A stretch of DNA of 6,580 nucleotides from Gammaproteobacteria bacterium (GTDB lineage Bacteria > Pseudomonadota > Gammaproteobacteria > Steroidobacterales > Woeseiaceae): the NCBI GenBank assembly GCA_029881015.1, contig JAOUNK010000191.1:1-6580 (forward strand), written 5' to 3'. A program made the translations under genes and the position numbers. Numbering within the stretch: position 1 is the first letter of the stretch; each line of letters begins with the position of its first letter. Below the pieces are notes generated by a model. It had not been told where the DNA came from and did no database searches. It saw nothing but the letters and a program-made list of their open reading frames with translations. Of the stretch, positions 1 to 6,580 are shown one piece after another.

Positions 1-315
1 ATCTTTTATTGTTTTCGCATTAGAACCGAACGCGTTCGAGAGAATAGGCCGCTTGATTACCCGGTACTCATCTTCGAAATGCTTGTTCTCAGATTCGGGC
101 GCAATAAGACCTGCCTCGCGCATAGCGTCCTTGTCGATCTGAATAGCTCTGACCGAGGCGCCATCAGAGACAGGAAGCACCACCGTACCATCAGCATCGT
201 AGGTCTCATTAGCGTCATTCGTTTCGATTCGGCCAATCTTTCTGTGTTTTCTCGGTCCCGATTCCCCGGACCGCTCCTCCTGCACTTTGCGGAGCGCTTC
301 GACTAGCTTACTCAC
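1..315 (-). CDS. XrtA-associated tyrosine autokinase, N-terminal part (3' end beyond left edge)
   Basis: Cytoplasmic BY-type tyrosine kinase that partners the Wzz-like protein upstream and regulates polymerisation and export by cycles of autophosphorylation (family knowledge). Only 105 codons are visible, and the frame stays open to base 1. They show a soluble, charged N-terminus (MSKLVEALRKVQEER), a variable linker to about residue 52, then the conserved block typical of this family: IQIDKDAMREAGLIAPE (58-74) and EDEYRVIKRPILSNAFG (81-97). The EYRxIKRP stretch sits where BY-kinases carry their EX2RX2R oligomerisation motif. Walker A, Walker B and the C-terminal tyrosine cluster would lie beyond the edge, so catalysis cannot be judged. 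There is no membrane segment, so the kinase is separate from its membrane activator. The GTG start is chosen because it overlaps the upstream stop (GTGA) and has GGAGGT five bases before it; the next in-frame ATG (residue 65) falls inside the conserved block. Confidence 0.88.
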   Translation of the reverse strand, partial: MSKLVEALRKVQEERSGESGPRKHRKIGRIETNDANETYDADGTVVLPVSDGASVRAIQIDKDAMREAGLIAPESENKHFEDEYRVIKRPILSNAFGSNAKTIKD

Positions 316-1919
316 GCGCCACCTCCGCTAAGCAGTTGTCGTACAAGGACACCGCCAGGTTCTCTGAATACAAAAGCCACGATGAACGCGCCGACCAGGA
401 CACCGCCCGCCATCAAATAAGATGTCAATTCCATTCTTCTCTCGGCATGGTGACGTTCAATCCAGGTCATGCTAACGGCGCCCAGCACAGGCAGTCCGGT
501 CACATCGCGCAAATCGCTGACATCGTGAAATACGGGCCTCATGACGTGCAGGAGCCATGCTACGCCGCCGCCGATTCCCAGCCCAACGATGAATGTGCCT
601 ATCAATAGCAGCGCTCTTTGCGGCGCAACCGGCTCGGTGCCAACGAAAGGCGGGTCGATCAGACGAAAGTTAACAACAGCTGCTTCCTGCTTTCTTGAAG
701 AGATTACTTCCTGTTCAAGAAGCCCACGCAACTCGTCATACGTTGCCTGCACCTGATCATAGTCGCGCGTTAGCTCGGACAACTGAGCTTCGATGGCCGG
801 GATAATTCCGACCTTTGCCTGCAAGTCCGCGATCTTGACGCGGTCCCGCCCGATCTGATTTTGCAGCCCGGCGATCTCAACATCGATCTGGTTCAAGGCG
901 ATACTGAGCTGCTGGTAGACCGGATTGTTGGATAATACCGCAGTATCTTCCGGACCTGCGTTGCGCATCATCTCAAGCTGCTCATCTCGGCGATCGTTAA
1001 GTTGAGCCAACTGCTCACGCGTTGAAATTACGTCGGGGTGCCTGTCGGTAAATCGCAACAGGAGTTCACCAAGCTGCGACTCCAACTCCAGGATGCGTGC
1101 ATCCATATCGCTCGTTGGCCCGCTGCTGCCGGGTACAGTACCGTCGCTCGAATCGTTAACGTAGGGATTGGAGCCCCGGAGCTGTGCAAGCAATGCGGCC
1201 CGCCGGCTTTGAGCGTTTTGCAGCTGAGCCTCGAGGACACCAAGTTCATCCAGCTCAACTTGCAGACGATCGAAGTATCCGCCACCGTCACCGGGCAGAA
1301 GCCCAACGTTTTGTTGCTTGAAATCGGCCAGGGCTTGCTCCCGCTGACGCAATTGTTCGTCGTACTTGGTGATTTCGCTTGTTAGGAACTCTATGGTTTC
1401 GTCGGAACTGTCCTGGCGGCCACGGACCACGTCATCCATGAACTCATTCAGTAAGGAATTGACGACCGCGAGACTCATGCTCCTATCTTTGTCCCGGAAT
1501 GAAATTGAATAGATACCATCAGTGGGCAGCGGTGCCCTTGGCTGACCCGGGGATCCCGTGATAACGATCTTCTCCACCAACGAGCTAATAAGGTCGTTCT
1601 TCTCCAGAGGCGTCGCAGCTCGAAGTATCAGATCGGTCTCGGTGGCGACCTTTTCAAGAACCGGTCGACCATGCATTGCCTGCTTTACGAGATTGACTTG
1701 TCCGCCAGCTGCATCGTCGACAACTACAGAGTCTATGACTCTGTCCAGCCTCGAACGCGTCTCGACAAAAAACCGAGCATTGGCCTCGTAAACATCCGAC
1801 ATCGTGAAGATCGTAAACCAGCCGAACGCACAGACTATCCATGCGGTAGCCATTGCCCACCAACGAAACCGCCAGGCACCTACAATTTCCCGGCGCAGTA
1901 ACTTAAGAATTTCATCCAT
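312..1919 (-). CDS. XrtA system polysaccharide chain length determinant protein (Wzz/PCP family)
   Basis: Inner-membrane polysaccharide co-polymerase that sets polymer length and activates the neighbouring tyrosine kinase (family role). The 535-residue protein has a first membrane helix at about 20-39, followed by the Wzz-type stretch VYEANARFFVETRS (43-56). Long periplasmic helices and coiled coils at about 172-250 and 275-415 are interrupted by the family-typical GLLPG (206-210), and FTDRHPDV (290-297) is another family hallmark. A proline-bearing segment (PPFVGTEPVAPQR, 423-435) leads into the second membrane helix (about 435-457). A short cytoplasmic part with GLPVLGAVSM and a third hydrophobic helix (about 499-518) follow. 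No Walker motif is present, so the kinase is a separate protein. The start is the first ATG, nine bases after the export gene stop; its Shine-Dalgarno is poor, with GAGG about 15 bases away, so it may rely on reinitiation. Length and order fit the XrtA-specific Wzz-like family. Confidence 0.93.
   Translation of the reverse strand: MDEILKLLRREIVGAWRFRWWAMATAWIVCAFGWFTIFTMSDVYEANARFFVETRSRLDRVIDSVVVDDAAGGQVNLVKQAMHGRPVLEKVATETDLILRAATPLEKNDLISSLVEKIVITGSPGQPRAPLPTDGIYSISFRDKDRSMSLAVVNSLLNEFMDDVVRGRQDSSDETIEFLTSEITKYDEQLRQREQALADFKQQNVGLLPGDGGGYFDRLQVELDELGVLEAQLQNAQSRRAALLAQLRGSNPYVNDSSDGTVPGSSGPTSDMDARILELESQLGELLLRFTDRHPDVISTREQLAQLNDRRDEQLEMMRNAGPEDTAVLSNNPVYQQLSIALNQIDVEIAGLQNQIGRDRVKIADLQAKVGIIPAIEAQLSELTRDYDQVQATYDELRGLLEQEVISSRKQEAAVVNFRLIDPPFVGTEPVAPQRALLLIGTFIVGLGIGGGVAWLLHVMRPVFHDVSDLRDVTGLPVLGAVSMTWIERHHAERRMELTSYLMAGGVLVGAFIVAFVFREPGGVLVRQLLSGGGA
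321..326 (-). promoter_or_regulatory. Ribosome binding site of the tyrosine autokinase gene
   Basis: GGAGGT on the minus strand, five bases before the GTG at 315-313. It lies inside the last codons of the chain length gene, which read Leu-Ser-Gly-Gly-Gly-Ala. It is the strongest Shine-Dalgarno match in the window and decides the GTG start. With the 4-nt overlap of stop and start, it points to coupled translation of membrane activator and kinase. Confidence 0.75.
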
Positions 1920-1928
1920 TTGAGTTGT

Positions 1929-2561
1929 CTAGAACCTCGACTCGGGGACGATCAGCACATCGCCCGGGTACATCCGTATGTTTTGACTCATATCGCCATG
2001 CCTTAGCAAGTCATCCAGCCTTATCTTGCATTCTGTCGTCGCCCCATCGACGGTACGGACAACCTGGCTGCGGTTACCTGCAGCAAAATCGTCCAGCCCG
2101 CCGACCGCAACGACTACGTCTAATATCCGTATGTCATCCCGATATGGAATTGACTGCGGTGTTACGACGTTGCCAATTACCTGCACTTGGTTTGACGATC
2201 CTTCCGCAGTGACGATGATATTCACTTTCGGCAGACGCAGGTACTCCGCGAGAACCTCCTCCATATCTCTAGCAAGCTCAGTCGGTGTCTTTCCAACCGC
2301 TGTCATGTCCTCAACGAGTGAGATCGATATTCTGCCATCGGCACGAACCGGTATAGTCCCGGACAGGTCAGGCTCCCGCCAGACAAAGATCTCGAGAACA
2401 TCGCCGGCTCCAATCACGTAGTCCTGCGCGCGAGCTTCGGGTTCCGGGCAGAGAGGCGGCTTACCGGCGCCACCACTCGCGCACGAGGCGCTACCCAACA
2501 CTAGCAGCAGAAAACCGAACTTTATGTAACGCGTACCCGCGCAAGAAACCCAGTCAAACAT
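1929..2561 (-). CDS. XrtA/PEP-CTERM system exopolysaccharide export protein (short OPX, Wza-like)
   Basis: Polysaccharide export protein of the Wza/OPX group, acting in the periplasm or at the outer membrane. The 210 residues hold a signal sequence (hydrophobic core about 15-23, cysteine at 27), the poly-export domain (about 47-119, with YVIGAGDVLEIFVWREPDLS and VRADGRISISLVEDM) and an SLBB-type domain (about 126-180, with VQVIGNVVTPQSIPY and ILDVVVAVGGL). It ends in PGDVLIVPESRF, typical of the XrtA-linked family. It is much shorter than Wza and has no C-terminal amphipathic helix to cross the outer membrane. The site before Cys27 reads G-S-A-S, a poor lipobox with serine at -3, so lipid attachment is uncertain. 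The ATG at 2561 is preferred over the TTG one codon earlier: it overlaps the xrtA stop by one base (TGATG) and GGAGA lies six bases before it. The chain length gene follows after 9 bases. Confidence 0.92.
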   Translation of the reverse strand: MFDWVSCAGTRYIKFGFLLLVLGSASCASGGAGKPPLCPEPEARAQDYVIGAGDVLEIFVWREPDLSGTIPVRADGRISISLVEDMTAVGKTPTELARDMEEVLAEYLRLPKVNIIVTAEGSSNQVQVIGNVVTPQSIPYRDDIRILDVVVAVGGLDDFAAGNRSQVVRTVDGATTECKIRLDDLLRHGDMSQNIRMYPGDVLIVPESRF

Positions 2562-4066
2562 CAAACGTCTCCGATTACCGATTTGTGGTCGCGAAGCCAG
2601 TCTCCCAGCAATACTCTTGCGTCCTCACAGCCTTGCCCGCATGTGGCCGACAGGATACTGACGCCCGCATCTCTCCGACCGCGCAACACATTGATACCGT
2701 ATAGTAGCTGCGCCTCCAAATCGCTGGCAGTAAGTATTCCGCCAACGTCGAACCAAAGATACAGCATCCGCTGCTCGCCGCTAGCGGCGACCAGGTTCAC
2801 TTCCCTTACCGTCCAGAATTCTGCGCCATTTCCGCTGTCGATCTTCCTGACGGTATCTCTGGAAATCGACCATTTGTCCAATCCCTCGACACGGTTTTCA
2901 GAACCAACGAGTTCACGCCCCCGCGCCTGCCCGCGGTATAAATTGAAATAGGCATCAACCGTGCCCTGATCGCGGCGGTACTGCCCGATGGTCTCAGCCG
3001 TTGTACCAACATAATGTGGCCGCCAGTCTGAATCGACGGCATGGTCGACTGTCCAGGCGCCTGGGGCGCTAGGCAGATCCAGTTCAACACTGCCCTCTGC
3101 GTCTTCGGGAAGACTTGCCAGGATCGCCCCCCCAGACACTAGCAGACCGACCAAACACGCGGAGAGTGCCACTACAGGCCGCTTAGCCGATGCTACCCCA
3201 TTAGAAACTACTGTCGGTGGATCATCCATGCGGTCATTGTTTTCCGACTGCTCGACTTTGCGGGCTATCATCAGATACGGCACTAGTATGCCCGCAAACA
3301 GGAACCACCCGAAATAGTAGTGATCCTGTGTAACCAGGTAGTGCTGCATATCCGTCAAATAGCCTACGTAGACGACGATGAATACGCGGAGCCAGTTGGT
3401 CAACAAGGCTGCAGCGACAGCCAACGCCACGAGAAGTAACCGCTTCTTTGCGCTTTGTATGAATAGCAATCCATAGAGAACGGACAGGGCGATCGCAACT
3501 ATAAAATAATGCAGGCCACTGCATCCCCCCTCTACTTCAAATGCGCCAGCAGGCAACGCAACCGTGTTTCCATGAATAAAAGCCGGAACTCGAAATACCC
3601 AAAGCGCCAGCTCAACGGCCCAGACTGTCATTTTCTGCAGAACGAAATTTCCGCTTTCCCAAACAGGAATCGCGAGATATAGGTATGCGACAAACATCCA
3701 AAGCCGCTTCGCGGCCGACCATCCTAGAACGACCAGCAGCATAGTTCCGAGAATCAAAGGGAGTACAGCCATCTGAATGGCCTGAATACTTGCCAACACT
3801 GCGATAAGCCAAATAGTCAACAGCACGGCAAACGGCACGAGCGCCAGGAAGGCCGGATTCGCATTCATACCCGAAAGAACCTCTCGCTGCCTGTACAGGA
3901 GATAGCCGCAAATCAACACGATCAAGTGCCCATGGGAATAACGTGTTGACACAATCCAGGACTCGTGGAGCGATCGCCAGGTAGGCCATAGAAACACGAC
4001 TGAGAGAACGCAAACGGCAACCGCTAGACTCCAAGGTGACACCCACGAACTACTGACTCTCGACAT
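2561..4066 (-). CDS. xrtA: Exosortase A fused to a C-terminal EpsI domain
   Basis: Integral membrane cysteine transpeptidase that cleaves PEP-CTERM sorting signals of exported proteins (family knowledge). Residues 1 to about 270 form the multi-helix exosortase domain: the conserved YSHGHL (43-48), then the catalytic triad Cys182 in EVEGGCSGLHYF (177-188), Arg227 in TNWLRVF and His249 in QDHYYFGW. All three residues are present, so it should be active. After a polar linker (about 271-296), a further membrane helix (about 297-319) leads to a periplasmic EpsI/DUF3485-type domain, recognisable from DWRPHYVG, YFNLYRGQARGRELVGSENR and MLYLWFDVGG. The 501-residue length and the EpsI fusion are what is expected of XrtA, rather than stand-alone exosortases such as EpsH. 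A CGQGC motif lies at 476-480. The ATG is 16 bases after the prsT stop with only a weak, distant GGA, so it may be translated by coupling. Confidence 0.95.
   Translation of the reverse strand: MSRVSSSWVSPWSLAVAVCVLSVVFLWPTWRSLHESWIVSTRYSHGHLIVLICGYLLYRQREVLSGMNANPAFLALVPFAVLLTIWLIAVLASIQAIQMAVLPLILGTMLLVVLGWSAAKRLWMFVAYLYLAIPVWESGNFVLQKMTVWAVELALWVFRVPAFIHGNTVALPAGAFEVEGGCSGLHYFIVAIALSVLYGLLFIQSAKKRLLLVALAVAAALLTNWLRVFIVVYVGYLTDMQHYLVTQDHYYFGWFLFAGILVPYLMIARKVEQSENNDRMDDPPTVVSNGVASAKRPVVALSACLVGLLVSGGAILASLPEDAEGSVELDLPSAPGAWTVDHAVDSDWRPHYVGTTAETIGQYRRDQGTVDAYFNLYRGQARGRELVGSENRVEGLDKWSISRDTVRKIDSGNGAEFWTVREVNLVAASGEQRMLYLWFDVGGILTASDLEAQLLYGINVLRGRRDAGVSILSATCGQGCEDARVLLGDWLRDHKSVIGDV
2568..2572 (-). 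promoter_or_regulatory. Ribosome binding site of the export protein gene
   Basis: GGAGA on the minus strand, six bases before the ATG at 2561-2559 and inside the last codons of xrtA. The spacing fits the ATG better than the TTG one codon upstream, and the TGATG stop/start overlap suggests coupled translation. Confidence 0.6.
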
Positions 4067-4082
4067 GATCTATACAGGTCCG

Positions 4083-6580
4083 TCAAAGAGATTCTGAAAG
4101 CCGCACAGCTTCCGCACGACTCGCAAAGGACTGCTCGCTGCTTAGCAGCTCGTCCAGAATGCTTCGCGCCTCGCTGATTTCGCCGGAACTGGCCAGGGCG
4201 CTAGCAAGATGAAACCGGATTTCGGCGATACCTGGTGACTGTCGAACTGCATCACGTAGCAGTGGCACAGCTCTTTCAAAGTCGCCTTGGCCGGCCAGGA
4301 TCCAGCCGAGCGTATCGGTAATGCTGCCATTCGTTGGCATGATTTCGTGGGCCCGCTCTGCCAGCTCTACTGCACGTGGATCATTCGCCAGAGCATATCT
4401 CCAGGCCAGGTTGTTCATGCTGACCGCGTCGAGCTCCCCGGCGCGCAGCAATGACTCATACTCAGCCACGGCCTCGGCTATGTTGCCTTCGCTTTCGATA
4501 ATCCGGGCATACATGGAACGGACTTCATGATCCTGGGGATGATCCTTCAACCAGGTTTCAAGTGGCTGAGATGCCCTACCGACACCAGCGACAACCCGAG
4601 CCCTGGCAAGCCGCATCGCAACCTGACGATTCCACGAGACTTTCGACGCCTCTTCGAAAGCTGTCAATGCAGCCCCCCCGTCCCCGCCAGCGAGACTGAT
4701 GTCGCCCCGCAGAATCGGGCAGCGCATGTCACCAGGCAGTAGCTTGCAGAATGCATCGGCACTATCAGCTGCCGCACCGAAATACTTGTTTGCCAGCTGT
4801 GCCTGCGCAAGATCAAACTGGAAAACTGCATTACCTGGAGAAGCCGCCGCTGCGCTCATCAGCGCACGCAATGCACCCTGGAACTCGCCTTTGGCCAATA
4901 GCCCCAACCCTCGGAGGTGGTCGAGATCAGAGTTGCTACTGAATCGCGACTGCGCGACATCGACAGCCGCCAGGGCAGCGTCGGGTTGACCGAGAGCCAA
5001 TTCCAGGCGCACGAGTACCAAATGGGGAGTAATCGACTCTGGTGTGCTTTCCATCGCCCGAACTACATAGGGGCGTAAGTTATCGAGTGACCCGACATCC
5101 TGAAAAATCATCCCGAGGGTAATGATGGCGGGCACGTATGCCGGATGTGCTTCAAGGAGCGATTGCAGCCGCATTGCAGCAGCGGTGGTTTCACCGTTTG
5201 CTAACGCAATACGACTCAGACTGAATTGCGCGGTCAGGTTCTCGGGGTCCAGGGACAATGCCCTGTCATACTCCGCCTCTGCGCGGTCAGACTCGCCAAT
5301 AGACTGCCAAAGAATACCGGCGATTACATGGGCGGATGGGTCAGCAGGATTATCGGCAAGTAACCTCTCGCTCTCGGCAATTGCCCGCTCGTTGTCACCT
5401 TGCCTTACCAGCGCCGCAATCAGCAGGGTCTGCCTTCGCAGGTCACTGCCGGCACGTATGGGCATGCTTTCGAGAACATCGACTGCCTGTCCGACACGGT
5501 CTACGCGCAAATATGCCGTGGCCAGGGCCAGCGTGACAGCATCATTACCAGGATCCTTCTCCACCCCTTTCCGGAAGAACTCCAGTGCCGCTTCGTCGTC
5601 GCCTGTGACCAGCTTAGCTCGCCCAAGCATCGAAAAATACATCGCATCGGTCTCACTCAGATAGTCTGGCGACAGTAGTATTTCGAGAGCACCGTCCGGA
5701 TCGTCGAGTCGCAGGCGCGTTTCGGCCAACAGACGCCGCGTCGCGTCTCCACCAGCATTCGCTCGTACGGCAGCGATCAAATGCGATTCGGCCTGGCGCA
5801 AGTTGTCCTGAGAAAAATTAATTGCGCCGAGCAGCGCGCGTCCGCGCGCATCGCCGGCGTTCTTCGAAAGATAATCCTGCAATGCCATTTGTGCCAGGTC
5901 GTAATCGCCCTTCGCAAAGGCCAGGCGCCCGCGGAGGAACCCGGAGACCGGGTGGTCCGGAAACCGTGTTCGCAGTTCATCAAGCTGGGCGCCCGCGGCG
6001 TCGAACTCCTTCGAGTCGATAAGCGATGAAACCAAGCCGACTTTGGACGAAAACTTCTCAGCCAACGGCGTTGCTTCGGATTGCAGTTGCAGGGCCTTCC
6101 TGAATGCCTGCGCGGCTTCAATGTAGTTTCGGTCGGCCTGCAGCAGGCGCCCGCGCACCAGCCAGACTGCCGAGACGTCCGGGTTCTTCTCAGCCGCAAA
6201 ATCGAGAAACCGCTCCGCGCCCGCTCGATCACCCTGGTCTGCACTAACCATCGCCAGTCCGATCAGCGCCTCTGCATGCTCGGGTTCTAGTACCAACGCT
6301 TCTTCGTAGTGAGCTCCGGCATTCGCAGTATTCTGGAGTGCGAATTGCACGTCGCCCAGAAAGACGAGCGCGTCCGCGTCGGACGCAAATGAGCTCATGT
6401 TCGGCACCACGCGTTCGAACGCGTTCTCGGGTCTCCCCTGGCTCAACAACGCGCGACCGTAGGCAATCCAGGTCGACTTCTCGGTCTCACCTAGCCCGAT
6501 GGCTCGCTCAAACTGACTTGCTGCACCTGAAAAGTCGCCAAGTTGATACGCGGTCTGCGCCAACAACAACCGACCTCTAG
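4083..6580 (-). CDS. prsT: XrtA/PEP-CTERM system TPR-repeat protein PrsT (5' end beyond right edge)
   Basis: Large TPR protein that co-occurs with exosortase A; members are usually periplasmic lipoproteins of about 900 residues, with an unproven role in PEP-CTERM protein handling or polysaccharide export. The frame is open to the right edge, giving 831 visible residues made almost wholly of about twenty degenerate 34-residue TPR units. Examples are GDYDLAQMALQDYLSKN, GDDEAALEFFRKGVEKDPGN and SDRAEAEYDRALSLDPENL. The C-terminal part, with NNLAWRYALANDPRAVELAE and DTLGWILAGQGDFERAVPLL, is the best conserved and is typical of PrsT. By comparison with the usual length, roughly 70-100 N-terminal residues, including the signal peptide, are missing. 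A TTG at 6569 is not a credible start, because TPR sequence continues upstream of it. Only two cysteines are visible, nine residues apart. PrsT is usually found beside the prsK/prsR regulators; here it directly precedes xrtA. A generic TPR protein is possible, but the context makes PrsT much more likely. Confidence 0.87.
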   Translation of the reverse strand, partial: RGRLLLAQTAYQLGDFSGAASQFERAIGLGETEKSTWIAYGRALLSQGRPENAFERVVPNMSSFASDADALVFLGDVQFALQNTANAGAHYEEALVLEPEHAEALIGLAMVSADQGDRAGAERFLDFAAEKNPDVSAVWLVRGRLLQADRNYIEAAQAFRKALQLQSEATPLAEKFSSKVGLVSSLIDSKEFDAAGAQLDELRTRFPDHPVSGFLRGRLAFAKGDYDLAQMALQDYLSKNAGDARGRALLGAINFSQDNLRQAESHLIAAVRANAGGDATRRLLAETRLRLDDPDGALEILLSPDYLSETDAMYFSMLGRAKLVTGDDEAALEFFRKGVEKDPGNDAVTLALATAYLRVDRVGQAVDVLESMPIRAGSDLRRQTLLIAALVRQGDNERAIAESERLLADNPADPSAHVIAGILWQSIGESDRAEAEYDRALSLDPENLTAQFSLSRIALANGETTAAAMRLQSLLEAHPAYVPAIITLGMIFQDVGSLDNLRPYVVRAMESTPESITPHLVLVRLELALGQPDAALAAVDVAQSRFSSNSDLDHLRGLGLLAKGEFQGALRALMSAAAASPGNAVFQFDLAQAQLANKYFGAAADSADAFCKLLPGDMRCPILRGDISLAGGDGGAALTAFEEASKVSWNRQVAMRLARARVVAGVGRASQPLETWLKDHPQDHEVRSMYARIIESEGNIAEAVAEYESLLRAGELDAVSMNNLAWRYALANDPRAVELAERAHEIMPTNGSITDTLGWILAGQGDFERAVPLLRDAVRQSPGIAEIRFHLASALASSGEISEARSILDELLSSEQSFASRAEAVRLSESL

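Noticed and set aside
79..306. 75-codon plus-strand open frame at the left edge
   Set aside because: The minus strand here encodes the conserved N-terminus of the XrtA-associated kinase; the plus-strand product has no features.
1038..1385. 115-codon plus-strand open frame inside the chain length gene
   Set aside because: It mirrors the coiled-coil codons on the other strand, has no recognisable domain and lacks a convincing ribosome binding site.
2562..2564. TTG as start of the export protein gene
   Set aside because: The ATG immediately after it has a better-placed GGAGA and forms a TGATG overlap with the xrtA stop.
3612..4046. 144-codon minus-strand open frame in another frame of xrtA
   Set aside because: It overlaps the catalytic exosortase domain completely, and the product looks like a random frame with no membrane or domain pattern.
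4067..4082. Possible promoter or terminator between prsT and xrtA
   Set aside because: Only 16 bases, with no hairpin or -10/-35 pair; too short to support a separate transcription unit.
5122..5664. 180-codon open frame on the plus strand inside prsT
   Set aside because: It is antisense to a well-supported TPR gene. Its product is rich in Ser, Arg and Ala with no domain, as expected from the complement of GC-rich helical repeats.
6567..6569. TTG as start of prsT
   Set aside because: TPR-like codons continue upstream to the window edge, no signal peptide follows this codon, and the protein would be short for the family. The gene is treated as 5'-truncated.

Overview
The window is a stretch of one minus-strand operon for envelope polysaccharide export and protein sorting: the exosortase A (XrtA)/PEP-CTERM system. 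Coding density is almost total. Five genes run leftward (high to low coordinates) with gaps or overlaps of 16 bases or less: a TPR protein of the PrsT type (5' end missing), exosortase A fused to an EpsI domain, a short OPX-type polysaccharide export protein, a Wzz-like chain length protein, and the N-terminal 105 codons of an XrtA-associated tyrosine autokinase cut by the left edge. There is no non-coding stretch worth describing, and no RNA gene, mobile element, repeat array or CRISPR.

Organism: XrtA/PEP-CTERM loci are known from Gram-negative, mostly environmental, biofilm- or floc-forming bacteria, chiefly Proteobacteria. Mixed, moderately high GC and the close match of each protein to the proteobacterial type of each family suggest a beta- or gammaproteobacterium. 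A finer placement cannot be supported from this sequence.

Layout: 6580-4083 prsT (partial); 4066-2561 xrtA-epsI; 2561-1929 export protein; 1919-312 chain length protein; 315-1 tyrosine autokinase (partial). The junctions are 16 nt, 1 nt overlap, 9 nt and 4 nt overlap, so one transcript with translational coupling is the natural reading. The promoter must lie beyond the right edge and the terminator beyond the left edge.

How they work together (family knowledge plus inference): the chain length protein and tyrosine autokinase form the inner-membrane co-polymerase that controls polymer length. The export protein is the periplasmic/outer-membrane conduit part. XrtA recognises PEP-CTERM sorting signals on secreted proteins, cleaves them and probably joins them to an envelope acceptor. 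PrsT is a large envelope TPR protein that consistently co-occurs with this system, with no proven role. No PEP-CTERM substrate, glycosyltransferase, prsK or prsR lies in the window.

This is a recognisable, already described system rather than a new one. The points worth a second look are its gene order, the short export protein, its poor lipobox, a lone cysteine pair in PrsT and a CxxxC near the XrtA C-terminus.
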